Shown piece by piece: positions 27,157 through 36,818 of a stretch of 64,000 nucleotides of DNA. The notes under the pieces were generated by a model. That model ran no database searches. It was not told where the DNA came from and saw only the letters and a list, made by a program, of their open reading frames with translations. Positions within the stretch are counted from its first letter, which is position 1, and each line of letters begins with the position of its first letter. The position numbers and the translations under genes were made by a program. Source of the DNA: Myxococcales bacterium (lineage in GTDB: Bacteria > Myxococcota_A > Polyangia > Palsa-1104 > JAEUJZ01); contig JAEUJZ010000173.1 of NCBI GenBank assembly GCA_016794505.1, positions 1-64,000 on the forward strand, read 5' to 3'.

Positions 27157-27189
27157 GGGCGGCGGCGCTGTGTACACTTTGCCTATTCG

Positions 27190-29598
27190 ATGCAGCCGCT
27201 TCCCACCCCGTCAGGCCACATGCAGTCAGGACCCCGCTTAGGGCGACTGGTCGCCGTGCAGCGGGCGCTTCTGCGGGTGCGCAGACGGCTGCGCCTTCTG
27301 CGGGCGGTGCAGTATGGCGTCTATGGCGGGCTCGGCGGGCTGAGTCTGAGCTTTGCAGCGACGATCCTGTATCGCTTCGGCAAGCTGACCGCCGCGGATC
27401 TACACAGGACCGCGGGCCTGGCCGGTGGGCTGGTGCTGGTGGCCATTGCCGTCGGTGCGCTGCGACGCATCGATCCGCTGCATGTTGCCGCGCGCATCGA
27501 CCAGAGTCATGCCCTAAATGACCGCGTTTCGTCAGCGCTGCAGTTTGCGGGGGTGGGCAGCACGCCGCCGCCATCGCCGCTGGGACCGGAAGCGGCGCTG
27601 CGTGAGCTGGCTCTTTCCGACGCTGAACAGGTGGCCCTGCGCGTCGAGCCGAGTCGCGCCGCGCCGTTCGTTCGCCCGCAGCACCTGAGCTGGCTCGCCA
27701 TCGGACTGCTTGCGACGCTGCTGGCCTTGACGGTGCGCCTGCCGCGGCTGGCATCGCCGCCGCCGCCGCCGCCCCCCACTCGCCCCCCGACGGCGCCTGA
27801 AGCGCGCTTGATCGTCGACGCCGAGCTGATCGAGCCGGAAAAAGACGAGCTGCGCCGCCTGCTCGACGAGGCCGAAAAGCGCGGCGATGAAGAGGCCGCG
27901 GCGATCCTGCGCGAGCTTCTCAAGCTGCTGGATCGGATCGAGCGGGGCGAGCTGACGAGGAAAGAGGCCTTCGACACGCTGTCTGAGCTAGAGCAGCGTC
28001 TGATGCAGGGCAAAGACGGCGCGCTCGAAGAGCTAAAAGAGCGGCTGCGCAAGGCCGGAAACGAGCTGTCCGAGGCCAAGCTGACCAAAGAGCTGGGGCA
28101 AGCGCTGGTCAAAGAAGACCTAGCCAAGGCCCAGGCCGAGCTGAAAAAGCTCGCCAGCGAAGCGCGCACGAAGGCCGAGAGCGACAAAGAAAAAAGCGAT
28201 CGTCAGGCGATGGCGCAAGCCTTTGAGCGGGCGGCACGCGGTCTGGCTCAGGCCAGGGACAAACAGGCCAGTCAGAAGGAAAACGAGCGCGACCGCGCGC
28301 AAGCCGAAGAGCGGGCGCGACGCATGCAAGAGCTGCAAGAAGAAGAAAAGCGTCTCAAAAAGCAGCTGGAGCAGAACCCTCAGGATCGCGAAGCGGCCGA
28401 GCGCCTAAAGAAAGTGCAAGAGGAGCTAGAGCGGCTGCGCAAAGACGCGCAGCGCGACGCCGAGCAGCGCGAAGAAGAGCGCCGCTTAAAAAATCAGAAG
28501 GACGAGTGGCAGAGCTCGACGAAGTCCGAAAAGGACTCGCAGCGTCGGCAGGAGCTGGAAGAAGAAGAGCGGCGCCTGAAGAAAAAGCTGGAAGAGAACC
28601 CGCAGGATGAAGAAAGCGAACGGCGCCTAAAAAAAGTGAAGCGCGAGCTAGAGAACCTGGAGCGCGAACGGCAAGAGCGCGAACAAGCCCGGCGCGAACT
28701 AGAGCAGCTTGAGCGCGATATGCAGCGGGCAGCCGAGGAGCTTCAGAAGCAGCTAGACCGCATGACTCCCGAGCAGCGCAAGGCGCTGGAAAAAATGATG
28801 GAAGACATGCAGCGCCTGCAAGAGCAGCTTCGCCGCATGGGCCAAGGACAAGGCCAAAACCAGCAGCCACAGCCGGGACAAGGACAAAAGGGACAGCAGG
28901 GACAGGGGCAAGGCGGGCGCGGCCCGGTGACGATCGCGCTGGGCTCGATCAAGCAGGTGCTCCGTCGCGTCGGACGCAGCGGCCAAGGACAAGGGCAACA
29001 GGGGCAGCAGGGACAGGGACAAGGGCAGCAAGGACAGGGACAGCAAGGACAGGGCGCGCAGGGACAGGGCATGTCCGGCTCGATGAAAGACTTCATGAAC
29101 CGCGCCCGCGGCCAAGGACAGGGGCAGGGACAAGGGCAAGATGGCGATGTCCTGATCGAGGGGGAAGGCCCCGGCAAAGACGGGCAGCAGACGCTGCTTT
29201 TGGGTCAAGGCAACGATCCAGTGATCATCCCCGGCATGGGAATGGGCAGCCGCGGCCCTGGGACGGGTCAGGGTCAAGAGGGTGCCAACGGTCCAGGCTC
29301 GCAGCGTCCGGGATCCGAGCGGCCAGGGACAGGGCACGACCCCAACATGCAGGGCGATCCAACGCAGCTTGACAGCAAGCGGCGACTGTCACGGGTCTAT
29401 GGCAAAGAGGGCGCGGGCCCGACGCGATCCGAGACGATCCTGGGCGCCGCCGAGAAGGGCTTTGCCAGCCAGCCGTACCGGCGGGTGTACGGCGACTACA
29501 CAGCAGTGTCCGAGCGAGCCATGACGCAGCAGCGCGTGCCGCCCGGCTATCGCTTTTACGTGAAGCGTTACTTTCAGATGATCAAGCCGCGCGAGTAA
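27190..29598 (+). CDS. DUF4175-like membrane protein with coiled coil and Gln-Gly tail
   Basis: The 802-residue product begins with two membrane helices (YGVYGGLGGLSLSFAATILY and GLAGGLVLVAIAVG) and the segment HVAARIDQSHALNDRVSSAL. That matches the N-terminus of DUF4175 proteins, which are encoded beside MoxR/BatA genes. A third helix is near residue 165. Residues about 215-540 form a long, highly charged coiled coil (EEEKRLKKQLEQNPQDRE, repeated in similar form). Residues about 545-690 are Gly/Gln repeats (GQGQ, GQQGQ units) and the C-terminus is globular (SETILGAAEKGFASQPYRRV). It is the first gene of a five-gene operon, and it is transcribed divergently from ssrA. An alternative start is M11. 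Confidence 0.78.
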   Translation: MQPLPTPSGHMQSGPRLGRLVAVQRALLRVRRRLRLLRAVQYGVYGGLGGLSLSFAATILYRFGKLTAADLHRTAGLAGGLVLVAIAVGALRRIDPLHVAARIDQSHALNDRVSSALQFAGVGSTPPPSPLGPEAALRELALSDAEQVALRVEPSRAAPFVRPQHLSWLAIGLLATLLALTVRLPRLASPPPPPPPTRPPTAPEARLIVDAELIEPEKDELRRLLDEAEKRGDEEAAAILRELLKLLDRIERGELTRKEAFDTLSELEQRLMQGKDGALEELKERLRKAGNELSEAKLTKELGQALVKEDLAKAQAELKKLASEARTKAESDKEKSDRQAMAQAFERAARGLAQARDKQASQKENERDRAQAEERARRMQELQEEEKRLKKQLEQNPQDREAAERLKKVQEELERLRKDAQRDAEQREEERRLKNQKDEWQSSTKSEKDSQRRQELEEEERRLKKKLEENPQDEESERRLKKVKRELENLERERQEREQARRELEQLERDMQRAAEELQKQLDRMTPEQRKALEKMMEDMQRLQEQLRRMGQGQGQNQQPQPGQGQKGQQGQGQGGRGPVTIALGSIKQVLRRVGRSGQGQGQQGQQGQGQGQQGQGQQGQGAQGQGMSGSMKDFMNRARGQGQGQGQGQDGDVLIEGEGPGKDGQQTLLLGQGNDPVIIPGMGMGSRGPGTGQGQEGANGPGSQRPGSERPGTGHDPNMQGDPTQLDSKRRLSRVYGKEGAGPTRSETILGAAEKGFASQPYRRVYGDYTAVSERAMTQQRVPPGYRFYVKRYFQMIKPRE

Positions 29599-29661
29599 GC
29601 TCAGGCCGGCATGGCGCAGGCCGCAGGGTGGATGGCCCGCAGGGGAGACGGAGAGAAGGAC

Positions 29662-30792
29662 ATGGACAACACGGTGGCGGTTGGCAGCGCGCTCTCGCCG
29701 GAGCAGATGCGCGGACAAGTCGATGCGTTTCGTCAAAGAGTAAAGCGCCTGCGCAGTGAGATCGCCGAGGTCATCGTCGGTCATGACGAGATCGTGACGG
29801 GCGTGCTGGTCGCCTTGCTATCCGGCGGGCACGTGCTTTTGGAAGGCGTGCCGGGGCTGGGCAAGACCATGCTCGTGCGCACGCTGGCCGAGGCCGTGGA
29901 CCTGACTTTTTCGCGCCTGCAGTTCACGCCAGACCTGATGCCGGCCGATATCTTGGGCACCAACGTGCTCATCGAAGAAGCCGGCACCGACGGACAAAGG
30001 CGGCGCTTTGAGTTCCAGCGCGGCCCGATCTTTGCGCACATCGTGCTGGCCGATGAGATCAACCGCGCCACTCCGAAAACGCAGTCGGCGCTGCTTGAAA
30101 CGATGCAAGAGCAGACGGTGACAGTGGCTAAGACGACGTACCAGTTGCCGTCGCCGTTTTTCGTCATGGCAACGCAGAACCCGCTAGAGATGGAAGGCAC
30201 CTACCCGCTGCCAGAGGCGCAGCTTGACCGCTTTTTCTTTAAGCTCAAGGTCGAGTTCCCATCGCGGCAGGCGCTGCACACGATCTTGGATCGCACGACG
30301 ACAGATCACCCGGTTCACGCCAAGAAAGTCATCGGTGGTGAAGAGCTTCTGTCGCTGCGAGCGCTGGTGCGGCAGGTGCCGGTGGCGCGGTCGGTGCAAG
30401 ACTTCGCGATTCGCGTGCTGCGGGCCACGCATCCCGACAGCGGCAGCGCGGCTCCGACGAGCGGAAAGCCCGATGCCAAAGCGCAAAAGGGCGAGCGCGA
30501 TCCGGTGCGCCGCTATGTACGGTATGGCGCCTCGCCGCGTGGCGCGCAGGCGCTGCTTCTGGGCGCCAAGGTGATGGCCCTTCTGGACGGGCGCTTTGCT
30601 GCGTCTTGCGCCGACGTGCAAAAGGTCGCGCGGCCAGCACTGCGCCACCGCCTGATCTTGAACTTTGAAGGGCAGGCCGAAGGGGTTGATCCCGACGACA
30701 TCATTGGCTCGATCTTGGAACGCACCCCCGAGACCGCCGCGGATCTGGCCTCACTTTCCCCGCTCGGCGCCCCGGCGGCGCACGGTGCATAG
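29662..30792 (+). CDS. MoxR-type AAA+ ATPase
   Basis: The start at 29662 (MDNTVAVGSALSPEQM) has GAGAAGGA just upstream; the earlier in-frame start lacks one. The 376-residue protein is a typical MoxR: VIVGHDEIVTGVLVALLSGG, Walker A LEGVPGLGKTMLVRTLAEAV (about residue 64), LQFTPDLMPADILGT, Walker B HIVLADEINRATPKTQ, sensor 1 FVMATQNPLEMEGTYPLPEA. MoxR ATPases act as chaperones that fit metal or partner proteins, working with VWA-domain proteins such as those encoded downstream. It lies 63 bp after the coiled-coil gene. Confidence 0.93.
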   Translation: MDNTVAVGSALSPEQMRGQVDAFRQRVKRLRSEIAEVIVGHDEIVTGVLVALLSGGHVLLEGVPGLGKTMLVRTLAEAVDLTFSRLQFTPDLMPADILGTNVLIEEAGTDGQRRRFEFQRGPIFAHIVLADEINRATPKTQSALLETMQEQTVTVAKTTYQLPSPFFVMATQNPLEMEGTYPLPEAQLDRFFFKLKVEFPSRQALHTILDRTTTDHPVHAKKVIGGEELLSLRALVRQVPVARSVQDFAIRVLRATHPDSGSAAPTSGKPDAKAQKGERDPVRRYVRYGASPRGAQALLLGAKVMALLDGRFAASCADVQKVARPALRHRLILNFEGQAEGVDPDDIIGSILERTPETAADLASLSPLGAPAAHGA

Positions 30793-30814
30793 GGTTCACA
30801 GTTCACGCACCACG

Positions 30815-31765
30815 ATGGCCACCCGCGACGAGAACAGCGCCGCCCAAAGCGGCTTCGACCAGGCCTTCTTAAAGAAGCTGGAATACCTGCATATCGTCGC
30901 CAAGAAGGTCTTTGCCGGACGCCTGCGGGCCGAGCGCCGATCGCGCAAGACGGGCGCCGGCATCGAGTTCGCCGATCACCGCCAGTACACACCGGGTGAC
31001 GATCTGCGGTACCTGGACTGGGCGGTGTACGGCCGCATGGATCGCCTGCTTCTGCGGCTGTTTGAAGAAGAAGAGGATCTGTACATCTACATCCTGGTTG
31101 ATCGCAGCGCGTCGATGCGTCTGGGCTCGCCGGGCGACGGTGCGCCCCTTCTGCAGCACGGGCGTGATGGGCGCATCGCCAAGCTGGGCTATGCGGCGCA
31201 GGTGGCGGCGGCGCTGGCCTATGTCGGTCTTTCCAACCTGGACCGCGTCGCGCTGCACGCATTCGCTGAGGACATGCAAGATCAGCTTCCGGCAGCACGC
31301 GGCAAAGGGCGCATCTTCAAGGTCTTTGATTTCTTGGCCGGCCTGTCGCCGAGCGGGCACACCGACCTGCGAGCGGCGATCTCAGAATTCGTACACAAGA
31401 CGCGGCGGCGCGGCGTGGCCGTGGTGCTGTCGGACTTTTATGACGCAGCGGGGTACGAAGAGGCGCTGAACCTCTTGCGCTATCACCGCTTCGAGCCCGC
31501 GGTGATCCAGATCATCGACCCGCGCGAGGCACGACCGCAGCTTCGAGGTGACCTTGAGCTGTTCGACATGGAGACCGGCGAAGGGCGTCAAGTGACGCTG
31601 ACCGATGCGATGTGTGCGGCCTATGCCAAGGTCCATGCGGAGTACTGCCACACGCTCGAAACGTTCTGCGGTGCGCGCGGCATCGGCTATCTGCGCGCAT
31701 CAACCGACGTGCCGTTTGAAGATCTGATGCTGCGCGTGCTACGCGAGGGAGGCTTTCTGCGATGA
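30815..31765 (+). CDS. DUF58 protein
   Basis: The 316-residue protein starts at MATRDENSAAQSG (30815), 22 bp after the MoxR stop. The DUF58 signature is present: FAGRLRAERRSRKTGAGIEF, then YTPGDDLRYLDWAVYGRMDR, followed by a VWA-like fold with YILVDRSASMRLGSP (about residue 105). Conserved aspartate and serines of the MIDAS-like site (DRSAS) are kept. DUF58 proteins are the usual partners of MoxR ATPases. Its end overlaps the next gene's start by four bases (ATGA), indicating translational coupling. Confidence 0.92.
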   Translation: MATRDENSAAQSGFDQAFLKKLEYLHIVAKKVFAGRLRAERRSRKTGAGIEFADHRQYTPGDDLRYLDWAVYGRMDRLLLRLFEEEEDLYIYILVDRSASMRLGSPGDGAPLLQHGRDGRIAKLGYAAQVAAALAYVGLSNLDRVALHAFAEDMQDQLPAARGKGRIFKVFDFLAGLSPSGHTDLRAAISEFVHKTRRRGVAVVLSDFYDAAGYEEALNLLRYHRFEPAVIQIIDPREARPQLRGDLELFDMETGEGRQVTLTDAMCAAYAKVHAEYCHTLETFCGARGIGYLRASTDVPFEDLMLRVLREGGFLR

Positions 31766-33783
31766 GCTTCCTCGGCCTTGCTGTGCAGCAGCTTGCGCTG
31801 ATCTTTGCGGCGGCTGCCGTGGTGCTCACCGCGCTGTATCTCCTCAAGCAGCAGCGGCGCCGCGTCGAGGTGCCCTTCATCCGTCTGTGGCAACAGGTGC
31901 TGCAGCGCAGCGAGGCGACGAGCTTATGGCGCAAGCTCTTGCGCTTGCTTTCGCTGTTGCTGCAGCTCCTTGTGCTGCTGCTGTTGGTGCTTTCGCTGGG
32001 CGATCCGCGACTGGGTCGCTCGCAGCGAGGACGCACGCTGGTGCTCTTGATCGATGCCTCGGCCTCGATGCAGGCGCGCATGCCGTCGCCCACCGGCCGC
32101 GGCGACAGCACGCGCTTGGCCGCCGCGCAAGCGCAAGCACGCAGCTTTGTGCGCTCGCTGGGCGGCGATGATCTGGCTGTCGTGGTTGCTCTCGACGGTC
32201 AGCCTGCGCCGATGGGTGGCTTGTCCTATGAAGAAAGCGATCTGCTGGCGCAGATCGATGGGGTGCAGGCGCGCGATACTGGCGCCGATCTACCCGCCGC
32301 GATCGCGCTTTGCCGAGCGCTTCTTTTGGGGCGGCCCAGCCCAACGGTTGTGCTGTTTTCTGACGGAGGATTCGATGAAGCCAGCCTGCCCACGCTGACG
32401 GCTGGGCAAGACCTGGATGTGTACTTCCAGCCGCTGCCCCAGATCAGCTCTCCAGCTGCTGATCGAACGCTGGGCAACGCAGCGCTGACCGCACTTTCGG
32501 TGCGCCGCTATCGCCGCAACCGGCTGAGCTATGAAGTGCTGGTGCGCATGGCGTGGTTTCCCCGCCCCGTCACATCGGGTGTGCTGGCCGATGGCACGGC
32601 GCTTCCCAGCACAGCGCAGCGCGCCACCTTGGAGCTGCGACAAGACGGCGAAGTCGTCGACGTGCAGACCGTCGAGCTGATGCCCAACCAAGCGGTCGAG
32701 CGTATCTACAACAACCTCTCAGGCGCTGGCCGCAATATCGAAGCCCGGCTGCAGCTGGTTGGCGCTGCCGACGGAGACATCCTGCCCCTCGACGATCGCG
32801 CCTATACCGTTTTGCCCGAGCGCAGACAACAGCGGGTGCTGATTGTGACGCCCGGCAACCTGTTTCTGGAAGGCGCTCTGCTCGCCACAGGCGCCGGAGA
32901 AGAAAACCACCTGCGCGTCGAGCGCGTGACGCCGAGCGCCTATGACCCAGCCCGCGCCGATCGCTATGACGCAGTGATCTTCGACGCCTTTACGCCCAAG
33001 GCCCCGCCCAACGCGCACGCCATTTATCTGGATCCGCAGGGACCGAGCAGCCCATTTCCGCTGCGCGGCACACTGAAGTCACCCCTTGTCACCGATGTCG
33101 AAGCGAGCCATCCGATCCTGCGCTGGGTGTCACTGACCGACGTGAACATGAGCAAGAGCTCGGTCTTTGTGCTGCAGCCAGGTGATCGCGCGCTGGCCGG
33201 AATGTTCAAGCAGCCGCTGATCGTTGCTCGCGAAGAGTCGACGCGCAGCGGCCTGCGTCGCAGCCTCGCCTTGGGGTTTGATCTACGAGCTAGCGACCTG
33301 CCTCTGCGCGTCGCGTTCCCGCTCTTGCTGATGAACGCGCTCGACTGGTTTGCGGGCGATGTCGACGAAGACTTGGGCAGCCGACGGACGGGGCAGATCT
33401 GGCGCATCGCGCTGTCAGGTATCGCGCGTCGAGCCGGCGCGCCGCGCCCCTTGTCTGCCACCGCCAACCTGTTGCTTCCCGATGGCGAATCGATCACCAC
33501 CCCGGTCAGCGAGGGCTATGCCCTGCACTATGGGCAGCGCGTCGGCTTTTATGAGCTGTCGCTGCCCGAGAGTGCCCCGCTGCGTTTTGCGGCCAACCTC
33601 AGCGACCCGATCGAATCTGCCGCGACACTGCGCAGCGAGCTTCGCGTCGGCGACAAGCGCCTCGCCGCACCAGAGCCCGGTCAGCGAGCACTGCGCCGCA
33701 CGCTGTGGCCCTATCTGCTGCTCGCAGCCGTTGCGCTGCTCTTGCTCGAATGGTGGAGCTATCACAGGCGGTGGACGGTATGA
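31762..33783 (+). CDS. BatA-type membrane VWA protein
   Basis: The 673-residue product starts with an N-terminal BatA domain made of two membrane helices (LALIFAAAAVVLTALYLLKQ and LSLLLQLLVLLLLVLSL). A VWA domain follows (about 95-260) with the MIDAS sequence VLLIDASASMQAR and VVLFSDGGFDEAS. The middle (about 270-600) is beta-rich and probably periplasmic, and a C-terminal helix (LWPYLLLAAVALLLLEWW) closes the protein. Members of this kind are linked to aerotolerance and envelope stress. Both ends overlap their neighbours by ATGA, so this is a tightly coupled operon member. Confidence 0.88.
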   Translation: MSFLGLAVQQLALIFAAAAVVLTALYLLKQQRRRVEVPFIRLWQQVLQRSEATSLWRKLLRLLSLLLQLLVLLLLVLSLGDPRLGRSQRGRTLVLLIDASASMQARMPSPTGRGDSTRLAAAQAQARSFVRSLGGDDLAVVVALDGQPAPMGGLSYEESDLLAQIDGVQARDTGADLPAAIALCRALLLGRPSPTVVLFSDGGFDEASLPTLTAGQDLDVYFQPLPQISSPAADRTLGNAALTALSVRRYRRNRLSYEVLVRMAWFPRPVTSGVLADGTALPSTAQRATLELRQDGEVVDVQTVELMPNQAVERIYNNLSGAGRNIEARLQLVGAADGDILPLDDRAYTVLPERRQQRVLIVTPGNLFLEGALLATGAGEENHLRVERVTPSAYDPARADRYDAVIFDAFTPKAPPNAHAIYLDPQGPSSPFPLRGTLKSPLVTDVEASHPILRWVSLTDVNMSKSSVFVLQPGDRALAGMFKQPLIVAREESTRSGLRRSLALGFDLRASDLPLRVAFPLLLMNALDWFAGDVDEDLGSRRTGQIWRIALSGIARRAGAPRPLSATANLLLPDGESITTPVSEGYALHYGQRVGFYELSLPESAPLRFAANLSDPIESAATLRSELRVGDKRLAAPEPGQRALRRTLWPYLLLAAVALLLLEWWSYHRRWTV

Positions 33784-36700
33784 GCCCGCTGCGCGATCTA
33801 GGTCTATCGAGTGCGCAGCAGAGCGCGCTGGGCGGGGCGTTTCTGGTTGCCGGTGCCCTGCTGTGCTGGTTTGCATACCGTCGCGGTGGCCGCAGCCTGC
33901 TGTGGACGACGCTGCTCTCGCTGCTTATGTCGCTGGGCCTGTTCGTCGGGGGCTCGCTGTTTTTGGCTCGCCCGCCCGCGTGGCTGCACAAAGGCCTGGC
34001 TTTGGCTGGCAGCGCACACATCGATCCGCGAGCGCTGGCGCTTGCCATCGGCTCGCGCGTGCTCGTCATCGAGCGGCCGAGTGCTCTTTTGTTGCTTTCG
34101 CTGTGCCCGCTTTTGTGGCCCGCGCTGCAGACCTCGCTCACCGATCTTTCGCGCCTTCAGCTCGTCGCGCAGCTTGTCCTGCGCAGCGCGCTTCTTCTCT
34201 GCCTTTCGTCGGCGCTTGCCCTGCCCGCAGCGCTGCAAGAGCGCACGCGCGTTTCTGCCGTGGCACTGGTCGATGTCTCGGACTCGGTCAGCGATGCACA
34301 GCTTGGCCAAGTGGCGCGCCGCTTGGATGCCCTGCGCGAGCGAGCGCAGAAGCAAGGCGACGATCTGCATGTGGTCACCTTCGCCGGTCGCCCGCGCGTG
34401 CTGCCCGACGCACGTAGCTGGTCAAGGCCGGCCGACGTGGAGCTGCTGCGCGGCCCCGCAGGACATCGCGAACAGGCCATGGCCTGGCAGCATCCCGAAG
34501 TCAGCAACCTGCAAGCCGCGCTGCAGCTAAGCTATGGCCTGCACGCGCCCGACACGCTACGCCGAGTGCTGTTGTTTACCGACGGCAATCAGACCGAAGG
34601 AGACATCACATCGGAAGCTCTTGCAGCCCGGCGGCGGGGCGTACGTATTGGCTATGTCGCGCTGCCCAGCGAGGGCGCAGAAGAGGTCCTGGTCCGCGAT
34701 CTGCGCCTGCTCAGCGACAGTGGCGAGGTCGCGGGGATCAAAGTGGGATCGCCGTTCACGCTGGAAGCCGAGGTCTTTAGCAGCGTGCCGCAGCGTGTAC
34801 GCGCGACACTGTTTGAAAGCGCAGGCGGCGGCGAGCGAGAGAACCCCGGCGACGGGCACCGCGATGTTGATCTAACGGCAGGTCGCAACCTGCTGCGCTT
34901 CCGTGGCCAGATCGACAGCGCCGGAGTAAAGAGCTATCGCGTCCAGCTCAGCGCAGCACCTGGTGGATCACTCAAAGACCGCTTCGCCAAGAACAACCAA
35001 GCGCTGCTGCCGCTGTTCGCCAGGGGCCGTCCACGCATCCTGTATGTCGAGGGAGAGAGCGCAGCCAAGGCCTATCTTTCGCAGGCGCTTGCGCGCGAAA
35101 ACATCGATGTCGAGACGCGCGGGCCGTACGGTCTGCCAAGCCATGCCAAGGATCTATTGGGCTTTGACTTGGTGCTGATGTCGGATGTGTCCGCGACGCT
35201 GGTCAGCCAAGCGCAGATGCTCGCCATCGAGACGTATGTCCGCGACTACGGCGGTGGCTTCATCATGGCTGGCGGCGAAAACAGCTTTGGCTCGGGTGGC
35301 TACCAAGGGACGCAGCTTGAAAAGATCTTGCCGGTGCGGTTCGAGCAAGAAAAGAAGCGCGATCAGCCAACCTTGGCGCTGGTGCTGGCCATCGATCGCT
35401 CGGGCTCGATGAGCGGTCGCAAGCTAGAGCTTGCCAAAGACGCCGCCCGCGCCACGGCCGAGATGCTAGGTGGCGATGATCTGATCGGTGTCGTGGCCTT
35501 CGACAGCCAAGCGATGCCGCTGGTGCGCTTGCAGCGAGCACAAAACCGCGTGCGCATCAGCAGTGATATCGCGCGCTTGACGGCCGGCGGTGGTACGCAG
35601 CTTCTGCCGCCGCTGCAAGAGGCCTATCAGCAGCTTGCTGCAGCCACGGCACGCATCAAGCACGTCATCCTGCTGACCGATGGCCAAGCCGAATACCAAG
35701 GCATCTTGGAGCTCGTGAATCAAATGGTGGCGCAGAAGATCACCGTGTCGACGGTTGGCGTCGGCTCGGGTGCGGATCAGACGCTGCTTACGGCCATCGC
35801 GGAAAATGGCGGCGGCCGCTTCTATTACACGCAGGATGAAAGCTCGATCCCCAAGATCTTCACGAAAGAGACGACCCAAGTCGCGCGCTCGGCCCTGGTG
35901 GAAGATCGCGTACGGCCGGTAGTCGCCAAGTTCGTCGAGCTTCTGGATGGCGTGGGAATCGAGAGTGCTCCAGCCTTGCGCGGCTATGTATCGACCAAGC
36001 CCAAGCCGCTTTCAGAAGTGATCTTGGTGTCGCCGCAGGGCGAGCCGATCTTGGTGCGCTGGCGACAAGGACTGGGACAGGTAGTGGCCTTCACCAGCGA
36101 CGTCAAGAACCGCTGGGCTGTCGACTGGTTGCGCTGGCCGGGCTATGCACGATTCTGGGCGCAGCTTGTGCGATCGTCGATGCGCCACGACAGCAAGAAC
36201 CGCGGACCGGGCTATCAATTGACCGCGGCTGCAGTGCCACCATACGTGCAGGTGCGCGTCGATGCCGTGTCCAGTGACGATCGCTTTGTGTCAGGACTGG
36301 ACTCGCAGCTTGAGATCTATGAAAACGATCCGCGGCGGGATGAGACCGCGCTGTTGAGCGCCGCGACGGGCGGCAACCCCGCCACAGCACTGCGACAGAA
36401 GCCCGTGCTGACCCTGCCGCTGCCACAGACCGCGCCGGGGCGTTACGAGGCCGAGATCTATCTGCCGCGCACTGGAGCCTTTCTGCTGCGCGCCGTGCAT
36501 CGCGGCGCACCGACCCGTGCCGCCGGAGCAGCGCAGTCAGGCCCCGTGGTCGCCGAGTCGTGGGGCACGCTATCGGTCTCATACCCGCGCGAATATCTGG
36601 CGATTCCGCCGGATCTCGATCTGCTCGATCGCATCGCGCAAGCCACGCAGGGATCGCGCTATGAGCAGGCGGAGCAGATCTTTGATCACGGTGAAGAAAA

Positions 36701-36818
36701 GCTGCGCTATCTGCGCTCGCTGTGGATGTTCCTGGTCGGTGCAGCGGTGGCGCTGCTGATCGTGGATGTGTTCTTGCGGCGCGTGCGGCTGTTCGGTTAT
36801 CGCGCGCTGTCGCTGTGA
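33780..36818 (+). CDS. Large membrane VWA protein with glutamine-amidotransferase-like domain
   Basis: The ATG at 33780 overlaps the previous stop (ATGA), giving 1012 residues. There are three N-terminal helices (about 20-120), then a first VWA-like domain with VALVDVSDSVSDAQLG. A class-I-amidotransferase-like Rossmann unit follows (PRILYVEGESAAKAYLSQAL, YVRDYGGGFIMAGGENSFG), and then a second, full VWA domain with LALVLAIDRSGSMSGRKLEL and IKHVILLTDGQAEY. A beta-rich part and a final helix (LRSLWMFLVGAAVALLIVDV) end it. This is a known companion of DUF58/BatA operons. The amidotransferase-like unit lacks a clear catalytic cysteine in its nucleophile position. Confidence 0.86.
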   Translation: MSPLRDLGLSSAQQSALGGAFLVAGALLCWFAYRRGGRSLLWTTLLSLLMSLGLFVGGSLFLARPPAWLHKGLALAGSAHIDPRALALAIGSRVLVIERPSALLLLSLCPLLWPALQTSLTDLSRLQLVAQLVLRSALLLCLSSALALPAALQERTRVSAVALVDVSDSVSDAQLGQVARRLDALRERAQKQGDDLHVVTFAGRPRVLPDARSWSRPADVELLRGPAGHREQAMAWQHPEVSNLQAALQLSYGLHAPDTLRRVLLFTDGNQTEGDITSEALAARRRGVRIGYVALPSEGAEEVLVRDLRLLSDSGEVAGIKVGSPFTLEAEVFSSVPQRVRATLFESAGGGERENPGDGHRDVDLTAGRNLLRFRGQIDSAGVKSYRVQLSAAPGGSLKDRFAKNNQALLPLFARGRPRILYVEGESAAKAYLSQALARENIDVETRGPYGLPSHAKDLLGFDLVLMSDVSATLVSQAQMLAIETYVRDYGGGFIMAGGENSFGSGGYQGTQLEKILPVRFEQEKKRDQPTLALVLAIDRSGSMSGRKLELAKDAARATAEMLGGDDLIGVVAFDSQAMPLVRLQRAQNRVRISSDIARLTAGGGTQLLPPLQEAYQQLAAATARIKHVILLTDGQAEYQGILELVNQMVAQKITVSTVGVGSGADQTLLTAIAENGGGRFYYTQDESSIPKIFTKETTQVARSALVEDRVRPVVAKFVELLDGVGIESAPALRGYVSTKPKPLSEVILVSPQGEPILVRWRQGLGQVVAFTSDVKNRWAVDWLRWPGYARFWAQLVRSSMRHDSKNRGPGYQLTAAAVPPYVQVRVDAVSSDDRFVSGLDSQLEIYENDPRRDETALLSAATGGNPATALRQKPVLTLPLPQTAPGRYEAEIYLPRTGAFLLRAVHRGAPTRAAGAAQSGPVVAESWGTLSVSYPREYLAIPPDLDLLDRIAQATQGSRYEQAEQIFDHGEEKLRYLRSLWMFLVGAAVALLIVDVFLRRVRLFGYRALSL

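Noticed and set aside
28840..29150. Dense short repeats (CAGGGACAAGG-like) in the coiled-coil gene, possible CRISPR or minisatellite
   Set aside because: The repeats are in frame, vary in length and encode Gly/Gln low complexity; there are no unique spacers.
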